DNA of 64,000 nt from Lycocorax pyrrhopterus obiensis (GCA_014706295.1 JACSVZ010000001.1:116199111-116263110); one strand, 5' to 3'. Positions 39,801 to 52,549 are shown, counted from the first letter of the stretch. Program-made: numbers and translations. Notes: generated by a model not told the origin, from the letters alone.

Positions 39801-42153
39801 TCTAATTCACCTCCTCAAACTCCCAAAAAATTCCCACTTTTTCTGCCAAACCCTGGCTAGCATTTTTTTTTTTTTCCCAAAGAGATCATGCTAGTGAGAC
39901 ATATAGCATCTATGCAATGCACACATTTTCTCTTGCTATTTATCACTAAACAACAAAGATGATTAATTTCATTTCAGAAAACAACAATATTTCATTTTAA
40001 CCAACTATTTCATTGAATATGGAAGGGTGGTGGAGGGAAGATAGTTCATAGTTGTAAAAATAAACAAACCTGTAAAATTGTCCTGCTCTGCATTAGTATC
40101 AAAGCAACAGGAAATTTTCATTAAGTTAGGATTCTAGTTGTTACTACAATTTCACCCCCTTAGATTTAGTCATTGTCTGGGAAGAAAATGTGATTTCATT
40201 AACAATATTTTAAAATAAGCATTTTTCCTGCTAACACAGTGATATAACCATAGAACACAAGAGCTCTTCCTCTGAAATCAGCATATTAGTGCTACAAAAA
40301 AGCAGTACAATGGATGTACTTGGTGTGCTTGAACACCGCTGGAAGACCTTAGGGCGTGAGCTCACAAAGGGCAGTGTAACTATTCTACATTTAGTAAGAC
40401 AAAAATCTAAATGAAAACTATTCTGCAGCATAAGGAATCATTCCAGACTGGAGCTGCTCAAGTTTACATCACATCTCACCACGAATTGCTGGTGTGCAAC
40501 AGCTCCTTCTTCTCCCCCAAGAAATACTGAGATGTATTATGTGCATCTTCCTACCAGAAATCAGGATTGGATCAGGCTTCTGACAGGGAACATCGCTCAC
40601 TGTCTCATCAAATTAAGTTGCCAGGATCAGAAATACTGTGACTCCAAGCTTGACAAAAATTGATTGAATATCTCCCCTGGAACTGCTGTCTGAAATAACA
40701 CCCCTTATTCCTAGTAAGACATTCTAACCATAAAACGATTTTGCATAGTATGCGACTACTTTTCTTTACACCTCTGACAGATACTATTGTGGGTTTTTGG
40801 TTTTTTTCTATTTCTCTATGAAAGTGATATTTGAGGATATTTACATGACTACTACTTGCAGCCAGCCCTTAAAGCACGTCTCAATGGATCAGTGAAATAC
40901 CCAAAAAGCTCTGGATAATATCTACAACAGTTTTCCTATGCCTACAAGCACCAAATCCAGAGGTAATATCATCAGAACTGTGATTGACCTGAACACTGTG
41001 CTAATGTCCAAATGCTTTCCAAGTTCCAAAGTTTATACAATAAATTGTAGTTATGTGGTTTGATGACTTTTCAAAGAAATTATATTAAACTAATCAGAGC
41101 TGTGGAATAAAGGCAACAGAGCTTAAAGGAGACATAGAAAAAGTAAAATTAAATGGTAGAAGGTAGAGGAATTTATCACCCAGACTTTAACTCTGCATAC
41201 CCAGTAAAATTTTATACATGTAGTCATCCATTAAATCCTATTTTGTTATGAAAACTTCAGAAGCAAGAGATTTAATGAAGACTTAATTTCTCAAAAGGAG
41301 TAAAGTGGTCCAGGCAAAATCATCCCATGCCCGTGAAACCAAATAAGTTGCTCAAAACAGCAAGGTTGGAATGTTCACTTCTTCATGTTAATAAAAAGGT
41401 AGGAAGTAGAGAAATAAGGAATAACCTTTAAGAGCAATAAGAAAGCAGTCAGGTTCTGTAAGGCAGATATCACATTGCACGTTGTCAATACACTGCAGTA
41501 CAAAATCAATGACTATCAAATTAATTTCATATTCACTCTTGTACCATCCATCACAAAGAACTTGATATCAATATAATGATCTGGTCTATAGCCTCCATTT
41601 GAATTAAACTGAATTCTTTTAATACTGGCTGCTTTCTTTGGGAATGGCAAGGCTTCTTTGGTTTGGGGTTGTTTGGGTTTTTTTTAACTCCTAGTAATAT
41701 AAAAATCTGATTTCCATGACAGTGTTTCCCTCAGTTTACATACATTGCATTTGGCTGCTCTGATACACCAGCAACAGAAGTTCTAGTTTAATAAATATAA
41801 GTTTCTTTTAGATGAGTGTTTTAAAATTAGCATGCGAACACTAAAAAATACCAATTTGTTTGCATGAAGAAAAGACAAGATTTGCATAGCAGGACTGATT
41901 AAAAACCTTGAACTGGCAGGACCTAATGCAACTCACAGAAAGTAAGTATCTACAGTAAGGTTATGAAATAGGTGTGGATGTTTTAATGCACAGGTTAGGC
42001 TGCATACAGCATTAAATGTATGTAATTTTGCAGAGTTATTTGGTTTTTAACTTTTTATCCTGCAAGAGTGTGTGCATGGCTATAAAACTTTCTGCAGTTG
42101 TGTGATCTTCACAGAAAAAAAAAATGACCACTGAGAGCTTCTACTATGTCCAT

Positions 42154-42195
42154 AAAATTTTAATATTTGAATTCTAATTCAAATATTAGAATTTT
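42154..42195. repeat. Near-perfect 42-bp palindrome
   Basis: Two 20-bp arms (42154-42173 and 42176-42195) are separated by only CT. The left arm is AAAATTTTAATATTTGAATT, and the right arm is its reverse complement except for one position (42160 T against 42189 G). In a plus-strand RNA that position could form a U-G wobble. The sequence is entirely AT-rich and could extrude as a cruciform. Confidence 0.9.
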
Positions 42196-43705
42196 GCTTT
42201 ATACTTTAATTTGAACAGGACTCTGTATTTATTCTACCCATTAAGGTATCTGCTGAACCATGGAAAAAGAGACTTAAAAAGAAAAAAATAAAAGAAAAAA
42301 AGGAGAAATGCTTCTGTGGAAGGAGTCACTGCTTCAGGAACACAGCCCTGTGGAAAGAAAGGACAATGCTGTCATACAGACCCCAGAGCATGAAGCAAAC
42401 ATGGATTCTCTTCCTGGTTTAATAAACAAGAGGAAAAAAAATAACCTATAAACCATGCATGCCTCTTTCTCAGTCTGCAGCTTGTTCATACATTATTATG
42501 TATTTTAAAGATTGCATCCTTCATTTTTGGTTTTTTTCTCCTTCTTCCTGAATTTCTTCTTGGTCTCTTCCTTAGTTCCACCTCCTTTTGCTCCTATTTA
42601 TATCTATTACATTGTGATCTCCTGTTCTCCCCTACATCCCTGTTCATTTCAGGGCACAAAATGTCAAGTGGCACCAAAAAACCTAATACCAAACCATTCT
42701 CAGTGTCAGCTAGCCCAATATCATCTTTCTTGCATTATTCTTGGCTTACACCTTTTCAGAGATTTATGCACACTGAAACAATGTTTTTAACCTAATTTTG
42801 GTTTTAGGCAAAGTCCACATTAATCAAATTATTCTGGGTTACTTCTAAGATTCTTCACTTTTTCTTCTTGTTATTTGCCCATTCTCTCCCAGATAATACA
42901 ATGCATCTTTATTATTTATTTTGACCTTTTAGCATTCTTACTTTATTATCATTTTAATAATGCCATTAGCCATTCCATAACCTTTCCAGTAGCCCAGAAT
43001 ACCATATCCATTGCTCACACCAGCCATCAGTGGTTACTTATTACACTTTTGCACCCATTATGTTTTCACAATAAAGGCATTTACAGTCACGTTGAACCAA
43101 TGATTCCTCTTCAGACACTCACTCCACCTCTGTCCTTTCCAGCCATGACTTTGTCCCACAATGTCTGGCACAGGACATGATGCCAAAATATAATTTACAT
43201 TCATTTTGGTTCATGCATTTACAAAACACTACTCACATTTAGGATGCCAGAGGAAGGAAAAAAACTCCAAAACACAAAACCCCTATATTAACTTGTCTCT
43301 TTGTTATGTTCAGTGCAGGAGCATTACCTACATGAAGTCATATTTTCCTCTTAGTTACAATGGAAATTCAGCACAATTCCAATTTGAATATGAACAAGGC
43401 ATAGAAAAAGAGAAATAAAACCCTGCCCTAAGTTACTAAATGAACTTGATTCCTAAATACAACACATTGCAAGTGGCCATGACAAAACCTGTTTACATTT
43501 GGTCACAGCACTGCCTTGAACCCAACCAGGGAAGCAGGTTAAACAAACCTACATCACATTTGGCCAGTGTTTGTAAATACCTCTACCATGCACCAGTTAA
43601 AAGGCAGATGGTTTAAAAAAAAGTTCACTTCCAAACATGTCAGAGACAATTAAATAGACTTTTTATGGTAAACAGAAAATAGGGTGGCAGATATAACCCT
43701 GCAAA

Positions 43706-43727
43706 TTTTTTGTACATTTTTTGTACA
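43706..43727. repeat. 11-bp perfect tandem duplication
   Basis: TTTTTTGTACA occurs twice in direct succession, each copy containing a GTAC core. A short slippage product in intron 2. Confidence 0.95.
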
Positions 43728-45570
43728 TTACAAGAAACCATGAACCTTCAGTTCAGACACTTCCTCGCTCCACTCTTTGTTTTTCAAAGGACATAAACAC
43801 AAACAATTATATATTTAATGCGAACATATACTTAATAACACGTTATATTGCTTTTTCACACCTTCTATATAGGAACCTGCAGTTCTTCAGATTAAAACAC
43901 AACTCTGAGTCAAGTAAAACTTTTTGCATTTTCTCTGGTCTGTCTTCAAAATCACCACATTTCAGCCTGTATGACAGATTGCAGACCTTTCACTTTGTGT
44001 CTCTATTAACAGTGGTTTACCCCAGTAAATTAGCTCTATGGGTTTAATGCTGCCCTCCACCTTCTACATCAAGACATTGCACTGGTGCAGTCACATCCAA
44101 CAACTGAATTTTCAAAATGTAGTGTGCAAGATAAGTCAGTTTTCCTAAAATCTTAAGAATGCCAACATTCAGCATTTACTATTTTCAAAATGTTTTTCAT
44201 TCTCTCAATTTCTGCTTACATTTCCTTTATCAATCCTTTAATACAAAAATCCCAAACCCTTCAGGAAGTCAGGAGTGGGGAAGCCCACAACCCACCCTCT
44301 GCTTGCTGCAGCACAAGACAGACAATGCACAACTTTCTCTTAAAACACTATTTAAACTAAAAATGTGACAGTGCTGACGTTCAGTAAGGGGTTTGTTCCC
44401 AGATCTGGCCATCCCATCCCACCCTCTGTGCTTTAAAACCAACACCTGCCTTTAGTCCCATGGGTATTTTTCAGATACTCCAGTTAGTTCCCAGCCTACA
44501 GGAGTAACAATTCAGGACTCCTGTGGTTCTGGCAAATCAATCCCATGGTAAAGGGAAAGTTTCCACCTGGGCTGCACATTTATTTTGTGCATTACCTCAT
44601 CACCCCTGCCTGTCCTTCATCCACACAGCACTTTTCTACAAGATCTGATTAACATTCACCCTCTGGATGTTTTCATTGTAAGAGGATGTTCTAATCTGAA
44701 AACCATTTACTTCTGAATACACACTGCTGAATTACGGTGCCATCAGGAGAAGTGCAGCTCGGTTCTCCTCTAAACATTTCTTCAGGCTAAAACACTTCTC
44801 CAGAAATGCTCTGCAGTTCAAACATTTATTACCAGGTTTCACATCAAAATTAAATTACCATCACGGATACATTATGTTTATTAATAAAGTGTCACAGAAA
44901 TATTAGTGAAAGTTAAACAGGTAACACAAGGATATCAGGGAACATAAACGCTCAAGTTCCAGTAGCAGTGTTTGCTTTGCCAGGTTACACATCCCGTAAG
45001 TCTGATGGAATGCACTGCACATGATGTATCAAACTGCACAGTCGGGAAGAAAATTAACTTCTGAAGCTCTGGTTGGGATTTAATTCTTGCGAAAAGTAGA
45101 AAAGTGAGAATCCTGTTTGTTTGGACTTCGAGTGAGTGCTTACAGAGGTGCAGTTTTGAAGAGGTGACAGGCACAAACATCACTGACCCAATCGCTGAAA
45201 TACGAAGTCAGAGTCTCAGGGAAACCAGGAGTTAACCCAAGCTCTCTCCCTCTCAAAGAAGCCAAAGGGTCCTGTCTTTTCTCTGGTTGTTGTGGCATCT
45301 TTATTCCCTACTGTCACATGGGAGAGAAGCTCCAAGCCTTCCAGATGGAAGGCAGCAGAAACAGCTCCATAAGCAATTTAAATCCAGGTTGCTTTCTGGA
45401 GATTTCAGTCTTGATCCTTCACTCACCCTCACACCTGACCTCTCTCCACAGAGATCTGAATGTTTAATGTCACCACACTCAGAGCTCTCACCTCCAGTTC
45501 AGCTGCCATTATTTACTCAGCTCTCTTTTTTTTGTATCCTGTTTACCCACAGAAAACTTTTGGCGTTTTT

Positions 45571-45658
45571 TAACAAACAAACAAAGATACAAACAAAACC
45601 ACAGAAAAACCAAAAAGAAATCAAAAAAACCAACACAAACAAACAAACCTCAAAACAC
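45571..45658. repeat. AAAC-rich low-complexity tract
   Basis: Imperfect AAAC/AACA repeats (TAACAAACAAACAAAG, CAAACAAACAAACC) in intron 2. Similar in composition to the tract near 31.8 kb but shorter, and interrupted by G and T. Confidence 0.85.
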
Positions 45659-45746
45659 TTAATTCCAAAAAGCATTTCTGTTACTGAATCTTAAAAAACA
45701 AAATCTCCCTTCTGGGTAGAAAATACAATCTAAAGATTTTTTGCTA

Positions 45747-45800
45747 TCATGGAAAAAGCTGTTAAGATTGGAAAAGGTCTTGAAAACACTCAGATTTTAG
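45747..45800 (-). mobile_element. Possible very diverged CR1 3' end
   Basis: ATCATGGAAAAAGCTGTTAA followed by GATTGGAAAAGGTCTTGAAA resembles the complement of a CR1 3' terminus (the TAAGGTTGGAAAAGACCTT motif). The similarity is about 50 bp long and imperfect, so this is a tentative call. Confidence 0.3.
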
Positions 45801-46204
45801 ACAAATATGTCTCCTATTATAAGAGCTTTTCGACCACTAGTTAGTTTAAGGCTGGATTTCTCATTTTTAGGAGCTGTGAAGAAATAAGCCACACTATGCT
45901 GTTATCTTTCTTTTCAAGAAATCCCTCCAGAACCCATTTAGCTTACATAAATCCCTGGGTTGCAAAAGGAATGTAAACTAAACTGCAGTGTTGCTTGTGA
46001 AGCGTTTCTAGACTGAAACACTCAACCAGTTACACAGATAAAGCACCTACATCCTTACTTCATCCCATTCTTGGATATTTTTCCACCATCCTAGTAGAGG
46101 TTTTCCACATTAACCTTCCCATTAAGGAAGCCAGGATAGCAGTGAGTACGGCATCACACCTAATAGGATTGTTCAATACCAAGTTAGAGGACAAATATGT
46201 TGCG

Positions 46205-46565
46205 AAGACACAGGGATTGTTCAGTCCTGTAAAAAGAGAAAGCTGAGGAATGATCTCATTACAGACTGCAACAACTTGAAAGGGAGTTAACACAAACTCT
46301 CCTCAGTGACAGCAGATGGTCTAAGAACAGAAAATAGCCACAAAATGTGTCTTGAGAAATTCAGGTTAGGCATCAGGCAGAACTCTACCCACTAGCAGCC
46401 TTTGTGGCACTAAAACAGGCTGCCTAGAGGGGCTGTGGTATCTCCATCCTCAGACTCCACTATCCAAAACCAGAGCTGCTGACCCGGTAGAACCTGAGCA
46501 ATAATCCTGCACCGAGCGGGAGACCGGATGGAGTAAATGGCCTCCTGGCAACTCTCCTAAACAAC
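46205..46565 (+). mobile_element. CR1 LINE, diverged 3' portion
   Basis: The plus strand can be followed against the CR1 consensus: GGGATTGTTCAG, AGCTGAGGAATGATCTCATT, AACAGGCTGCCTAGAGGGGC, GGTATCTCCATCCTC, CCTGAGCAA, and a final GACCGGATGGAGTAAATGGC CTCC near 46550. It covers the end of the RT ORF and the 3' untranslated part, but the terminal octamer repeats are not evident. Many substitutions and small indels show that it is an old copy. Confidence 0.85.
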
Positions 46566-47703
46566 ATTTTAATATGTCCCTGGTAATCTGCATCTCTGAA
46601 AATAAGACACGTTTCAGTACAACATTTTAATGAAGATTCCAAGTGAAAAGTAGATTCTGATTTATGCCACTCTGCAGCCTGACTCATAACCAACGCTAAC
46701 ATTATCGCCCTCTCCCAACAGTCATAACTTTTGGGTGAATTAACTTAAACCAACTTAATTCACTATAATGCTTCTGTTGATATCAGTGAAGTCTGAACAA
46801 GCACTAATTAAAGGATTAGTGGTCCAAATTTACCCTCAACGTTCCAAGATAAACAATTTATATAGGATACTAATTCCTACCTTTCTACTCAGAAAGTGCA
46901 GCATATAAACGTGGACATCCAATTTAGAAACTAAGTTTCAGCTGCTGCAAACAGAAACTTTCCTCCACATTTAAGAGATTCACTTTGGGGTTAGGCTTTT
47001 ATTTTGTTTAAAAACACGAACACAGAGCAATTCAATTTTTTTTTCCCCAGGAGTCCAACTAAAATCAATTGTCAGGCTCTTGAGGAAGGATGGTGTTGAC
47101 TGCCCCTCTTCATCTACTGCAAGAGCACGCAAACCACATCGCAGCACAGCACTCATCCACACGTCCTGGTGCTAACACACAACCAGCAATCACATCACTC
47201 TGCGTGCCCCTGCTGCCCTTTGGGGCCTCTGGAAACCCAGCAGCTGGAAATAAAGTTCGAGGAATCGCTCTCAGGCAGGAAGAACCAACCCACAGACACA
47301 GCGGCCGAATGTCAGAGTGAAAGTCCGAGATTTCGTCACCTTATTAGGTGTAAGATGGTATCTGCACACCGCGCGGAGAGCCCTCAGCACCGCACAGCCC
47401 TCACTGAGCTCCACCACTGATTAACAGCAGAACACGAGTACAAAACACGAGTGCCGCCACAACACCTTCTGCTCCGATCACCAAACCACGGGCACCGAGA
47501 ACCGAAACACCGGCTGCCGGCTGCGATCTGGAGTCGGACGGCTCATCCCAAGGGACCCACGGCAGCTGCCTAAACCGGGGCGAGCCCGTCCACGCGGGAG
47601 CCGGGAGGTGCGGGCCAGCATCCCGCTGCCCGCCGCAGGAACACCGCCACCTAAAGGGCACACCGCGGGCACGGGAGCCGGGATGGGGCTCGGGAAGAGG
47701 GAA

Positions 47704-47817
47704 AGGGCTTGGGAAGCAGGAGCGGGGCTGGGAAACGGGATAGGGCTTGGGAAGCGGAAGCAGGGATGGGAGGCGTGATAGCGCTTGGGAAGCAGCAGCG
47801 GGGTTGGAAGGCGGGGA
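47704..47817. repeat. 38-bp minisatellite, three copies
   Basis: Three head-to-tail units start at 47704, 47742 and 47780. Each is exactly 38 bp and begins AGGGCTTGGGAAGC or AGCGCTTGGGAAGC, followed by a GGAGCGGGG-like core and a GGGAT-like end. The units differ by several substitutions but no indels. A degenerate partial unit (GGGGCTCGGGAAGAGGGAA) precedes them. It lies within the CpG island, directly before the pentamer array. Confidence 0.9.
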
Positions 47818-47840
47818 TGCTGCGCTCGGAGCGAGCCGGG

Positions 47841-48050
47841 CTGTGCAGTGCTGGGCTGGGCTGGGCTGGGCTGGGCTGTGCAGTGCTGTGCTGTGCAGTG
47901 CTGTGCTGGGCTGTGCAGTGCTGGGCTGGGCTGTGCTGGGCTGTGCAGTGCTGTGCTGTGCTGGGCTGGGCTGGGCTGTGCAGTGCTGGGCTGTGCTGTG
48001 CTGGGCTGTGCTGTGCTGTGCTGTGCAGTGCTGTGCTGGGCTGTGCTGGC
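47841..48050. repeat. 210-bp pentamer array (CTGTG/CTGGG/CAGTG)
   Basis: On the plus strand there are 42 consecutive 5-bp words with no indel: 19 CTGTG, 15 CTGGG, 7 CAGTG and a final CTGGC. All seven CAGTG words directly follow CTGTG. The array is G-rich on the plus strand and C-rich on the EPHA3-sense (minus) strand. It contains no CpG although it sits between two CpG-dense flanks. No stop codon can form from these words in any frame on either strand, so all six frames are open across it without being coding. Confidence 0.97.
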
Positions 48051-51000
48051 TGAGCCCCGCCGCTCCCGCTGGTGCAGGACACAACATCCCCGGCAGGGCA
48101 CCCAGCAGGATGCCGGGGGGCTGGGTGGGGAACAGCGAGGTGGATCACGCTCCCACCATACTCATCATCATCATCACGGCTCCGACCGAGCCGCAGCCCG
48201 TCCCTGTGTGTCCCGCAGGGTCCCCAGGGCTGGCGATGCCCCAGGCTGGGGTGAGGGTGTCCGGAGCACGGAGGGGAAGGGAAGGCGCTGTCCCTTTGGC
48301 CGGGGACCCCTCCCGGGCCAGCGCCGGACGCTGCTCCCGCTCCTCCTGCGAGGCTTGGGAGCCGCTCCGGGCAAGTTAAAGCGGGTGAAATTAGGAAATT
48401 AATGAATCTGTGAAACAATCCTGTTTCACAAACAACTCTAAAAGACTGGGGGAAGAGGGAAATCGAGCAACGCGTGTCTCCTGCCTCGGAACATCCTGCG
48501 AGTCTCGCTCCTTCACCCTGCACAGCCATCAGTGCCCTTCGTGCCCAGTTACCAATCCCTTTTAAAAGCACTTTATATTGTAGAAAATACTCTTCTAGAA
48601 CTACAATCTCACACTGAGTACTTACAGATACTTGTGGAAAAAAAGAAAGAAAATCCAGAATAAACTACCTACACAAACTATTGAGACCATAAATAGAACC
48701 ACAGCAAAGCTATCACGAGAAAACATTTATGGGCATTTTTAACTGGAGACGCGAATTGCTTGTCTTGTGGACTTGATGTTATACAAACAGTCTTAAAACC
48801 AGACTGCAGTGTGCCCCTGTGATAAATAATATTGCATTTCACGACAGTTCCTGTATTTACTTTGCTCTGTTCTGGTTTATGCAAATACATTCAGCACAAA
48901 AGAATAAAATTATGAAGTGAGCGTTTCCTTACGAAATGAAAAATACCTCGTGGCGATGAGACCATTTGAGAGAACTTCTCACAAACGGCCTGGATTTATG
49001 CTGACAGAAATAAAACTCTGCCCATGAGGAGAATGATGTTGCTTCTAAGATTTGAAATTAAAAGGGAAAATTGGAAGCTGAAGTTTCTGCATTTCCAATT
49101 TTAAATAAGATCTTTATTTAACTCTTGGAATAGAAGCCAAAACTTGCTCTTTCCTTTTTTTCTTTTTTTATTTGAAACCACAGAAAACTGATATCCAACC
49201 TTCAGCAACCTTATTACCAATAAATAAAAGGACTGATGAGGGTAATGAAATACAGGGAGGGTGTCCATATATTTTTTATAAAATATGATATAAGGACATT
49301 GCCCTTTTTGTACTTTTTCTTCTTCTTGTTGCAGCTTATTTTTTTAAATAGAAATCTCATCATTTGAAGTAACATAGTAAAAAAGTGGGGGAAAAAAAAG
49401 CCTTTCTCCCTCCCTTAATAATAATCGCTGAAACTAGCACAGTTTATACTTTAGAGCATTTTAAAAGCTGTTTTAAAAATGTACCAAAACACAGCACCAT
49501 TATGATCACACTGAATTTTTCAAATTAATGAAATGCAGACAACAATTATCAAAAAAACACATCTTAAGAATATCACAGTGCTCCACATTTTAAAAAGGAA
49601 GGCATTTCTCTCTGGTAACAATTCCTAACAAGACCAGGGATGCATAAAATTCTGAAGTAATATGCTTAATCTCTTTTTTTTTCCCAAACCATTTATCTTA
49701 TTTCTTTAGTCAACTCCACTTAAGTTTTTTGATTTAAACTTCCCTTTTAAATGCATGCTTAATGCAAGTAGCAAAAACAGTGCACAGATGAAACACAAGT
49801 CAAAGCCAGCTAAAGTACACCAAAAATACACTTTGTCATTGACTACTCACACACTGCTTCTGAAAATATCAACAAAACTCACATTTATTCAAAAAGCAGT
49901 CATTGATATAATAATATTCACAGAATTAATATATTAATCTGGCCTATCTCATAGCTTTATATTGTTACCAGAAATACCTATCAGAAAGGGGAAAAAAGTG
50001 GAGTACAAACAATTTTCTTTTTACTCATTCAGATTTTCTATAAAAGCAGTACCCACAAACTGAAGAAACTGCCATTGCATTGTGATTCAAGGATTTGAGT
50101 GTGAATTAAGAGACTTTTAAAAATTAAAAAAACAAGCAGATTTTTAAATGTCCCTCTCCAAAGCAAAATCATTCACTTTGCAGCAATACATTCAGAGAGT
50201 TTTATTGTAGCAGGAAGAAAACAAGAAGTCTAAAAATGAGGAAGAGCACAGGCTTGATTACAGAAAACTGAAGGTGAAGAGAAAAACTTATGAAAGCTCT
50301 TATTTTTTAACACTCTCACTATTTAGAAAAAAGGACAATCAAGTGAAACAAATACACTTTCTGTGCACCCCAAAAGCACATAATGAAGTGAAAAAAAAAG
50401 CATATTAACAAAAAAAAATTATTTTCCCAATCAGCCACTCACTGAAAGACGAAACAAAGTCTGTGAATCACTAAACCAGAATCCCAAGTGGTTCATTTGA
50501 CTTGCAATCGTCACAATAGTCTGCCTGCATTTCAGACATGATACACAACTCGTGGAAGGCAGGGTAACAGTATGAGGTTGGAAGGACACCAGAGCTCAGG
50601 CAAAACAGATAAATCTTGATTTTAACAGAACACATTGTTTTAAGAAGTACTGAGGAAATTCCACTGCTAATGGCTAGGAAAAAGAAAGTATATAGCACAA
50701 CACATTTGTTTTCCTTTTTAAAACAAGGACTTAATTTTTTATTTTACAAAAATATCTTTAAGTTTCAGTCTTTTGTCTCATACCAATTGTTTGATATCAC
50801 TGGATACACTTTGAAACTCTCTTTCACAACCATTTAGTGATTTCAGCAACACTGCCCACTTTATATACAGTAGAAGTTGTCAAGTTTGGTGTCGGACAAA
50901 AAACGAACACAGGCTAAGACGTCAATGAGCGTCAAAAGAAAACTAAAATGAGGCGTTTGATAAATTTTTGTATTTTTGTTGGCCAGTTTCAAGGTTTTTT

Positions 51001-52549
51001 GACAGCTCAGCTGCCCTGAGATTCTGCAGTGGTGTGAAAATATGAGACTTGTGCAAGGAAGGGAAATTTTGTGTGCCCAGCTGAGGGGAAGGCTGAAGCA
51101 TGACACAAGGAAACCCACTGGCATTAAGGATCCACTAGAAAAAACCAAACCCAAACCTTCCACAGCACAGGACGCAATTAACAGCAAGACACAAAGTTGC
51201 AGGAAAACAAACCTCGTGGAAATACTTATTAATCTGCAAAACATCTTCTGTATTAGAGAGAAACTTTCCAGTCACAGTGGCCTGAGAAACTGATTCTTGA
51301 ATGCCATTTATTTGAGTGCACCTTGATCAGAGCCAGGATGCCACTCTGCACAAATTCTCCTCCACCTCCACCTAGTCACAAGGGACTGCTTATAAAAGTC
51401 AGGCTCTTCTGCAGTCACTCTGTCCATGATATCCCACAAAAAGAAAAGACCCAAAAGTTTTTTACAGTGCCACACATTAGCCAACTATTGAAAGCCGAAT
51501 AAATGAAGCCAAGGAGGCTGCCAGCAGCCTGGGCAGGCAGCAATGCAGGCTAATGTGACAAACTACTGTCAGGCTTTTGAAATATAAGAAAGGGGGCATT
51601 TTCCTCACTTTCGCTTGGATTTTTTTTGATTCTACCCCAATTTTTGGTTGATGGAAAAACTCTCATTAATCTCAGTCACGCAAGCTCTAGCCTGCCCAGC
51701 ACACCACCAGCTATTACAGGAGCACAGGATGTTATCCTTCTCTCCTCTAATACTGATGAACCAGTTTCCATTACTGCAATGATCAGCTTGATTTGTTCAA
51801 ATCACCACCACAGTGACCACCAAGAAAATGCCAAGTTATTCACACCAGATTTCAAACTACATGCCCAAAAGTTTAGGTGCTGACTATGGCCAGCTCTCAA
51901 AGAAATCCAATATTTGTGAAGAAACTCAGGGATTTAGGAAGCTGTTGAGATCAAAGATAGGATCTTTATTTTCCAATCAGTCTTTTAAATTTTGCCTGCA
52001 TTTTACTAACTTTAGTCATGTACAGAACACATTGAGGTTGGGTATTTTTTTGTTAGGGTTGTTTCTATTGTGGTTTGTTTTTCCTGACTTGGTTTGGTTT
52101 CTTTTTCAACAATTATCTGTTACATGACAGTAAAAAAATGCCACAGCAGTCCCTTCTCTAGCTACAAGCAAAACAAGATAAGACTGATTTCTCTGTTACT
52201 TTTCTACTGACTACGTGAAAAAAATGTGCCCAAAAATTTCAAGTCCATAAATTTGACTAATAAACACGTAAAGATTGGGTCACAAACTGGGTGAGTGCAG
52301 AACGATGGATTGAGATTATGTCACGAATATATTTATTTTTTTCAAACTTCCCAAAAAAACCCATGGAGCAGGAATCAGACACAGCTCTCTCCCTAAAAAA
52401 TGATGCTGAAACCAATACAATCCCCCCCATGAATATGCAGAGCAGGGTGTAGATTGTACTCCTTTTGTCCTGTATGAATTATCCATCACATTTCTATTGT
52501 ATATTATTAAAGTGACTTGCTTTATCCTCCCAACCCCCACATCTGTGCT

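Larger units (their letters stand above)
47270..48390. promoter_or_regulatory. Intronic CpG island
   Basis: A sharply bounded GC-rich, CpG-dense segment within AT-rich intron 2, about 31 kb upstream of exon 3 and 7.1 kb downstream of exon 2 in the direction of transcription. CpGs are dense at about 47280-47840 (for example ACCGCGCGGAG, CCGTCCACGCGGGAGCCGGG, CACCGCGGGCACGGGAGCC) and again at 48050-48370. The middle is occupied by a CpG-free pentamer array. CpG islands in vertebrates usually mark promoters, so an alternative EPHA3 promoter or a non-coding or antisense transcript is possible. I see no clear TATA box or convincing first exon. The long frames here on both strands reflect GC-rich composition and stop-free repeats. 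Confidence 0.75.

Noticed and set aside
42154..42195. The palindrome as a microRNA precursor.
   Set aside because: The 2-base loop and nearly pure A/T stem of only 20 bp do not resemble a microRNA hairpin.
47841..48050. The pentamer array as a true immunoglobulin switch region.
   Set aside because: It lies inside EPHA3, is only 210 bp long, lacks AGCT/GAGCT words and has no immunoglobulin constant gene nearby. Only a compositional resemblance.
47401..48571. Long open frames on both strands (200-306 residues) across the CpG island, rich in Ala/Gln/Ser/Pro or Ala/Gly/Leu/Cys.
   Set aside because: The pentamer array cannot form stop codons in any frame, and the flanks are GC-rich. All six frames are open, none resembles a known protein, and the residues only mirror the repeat.
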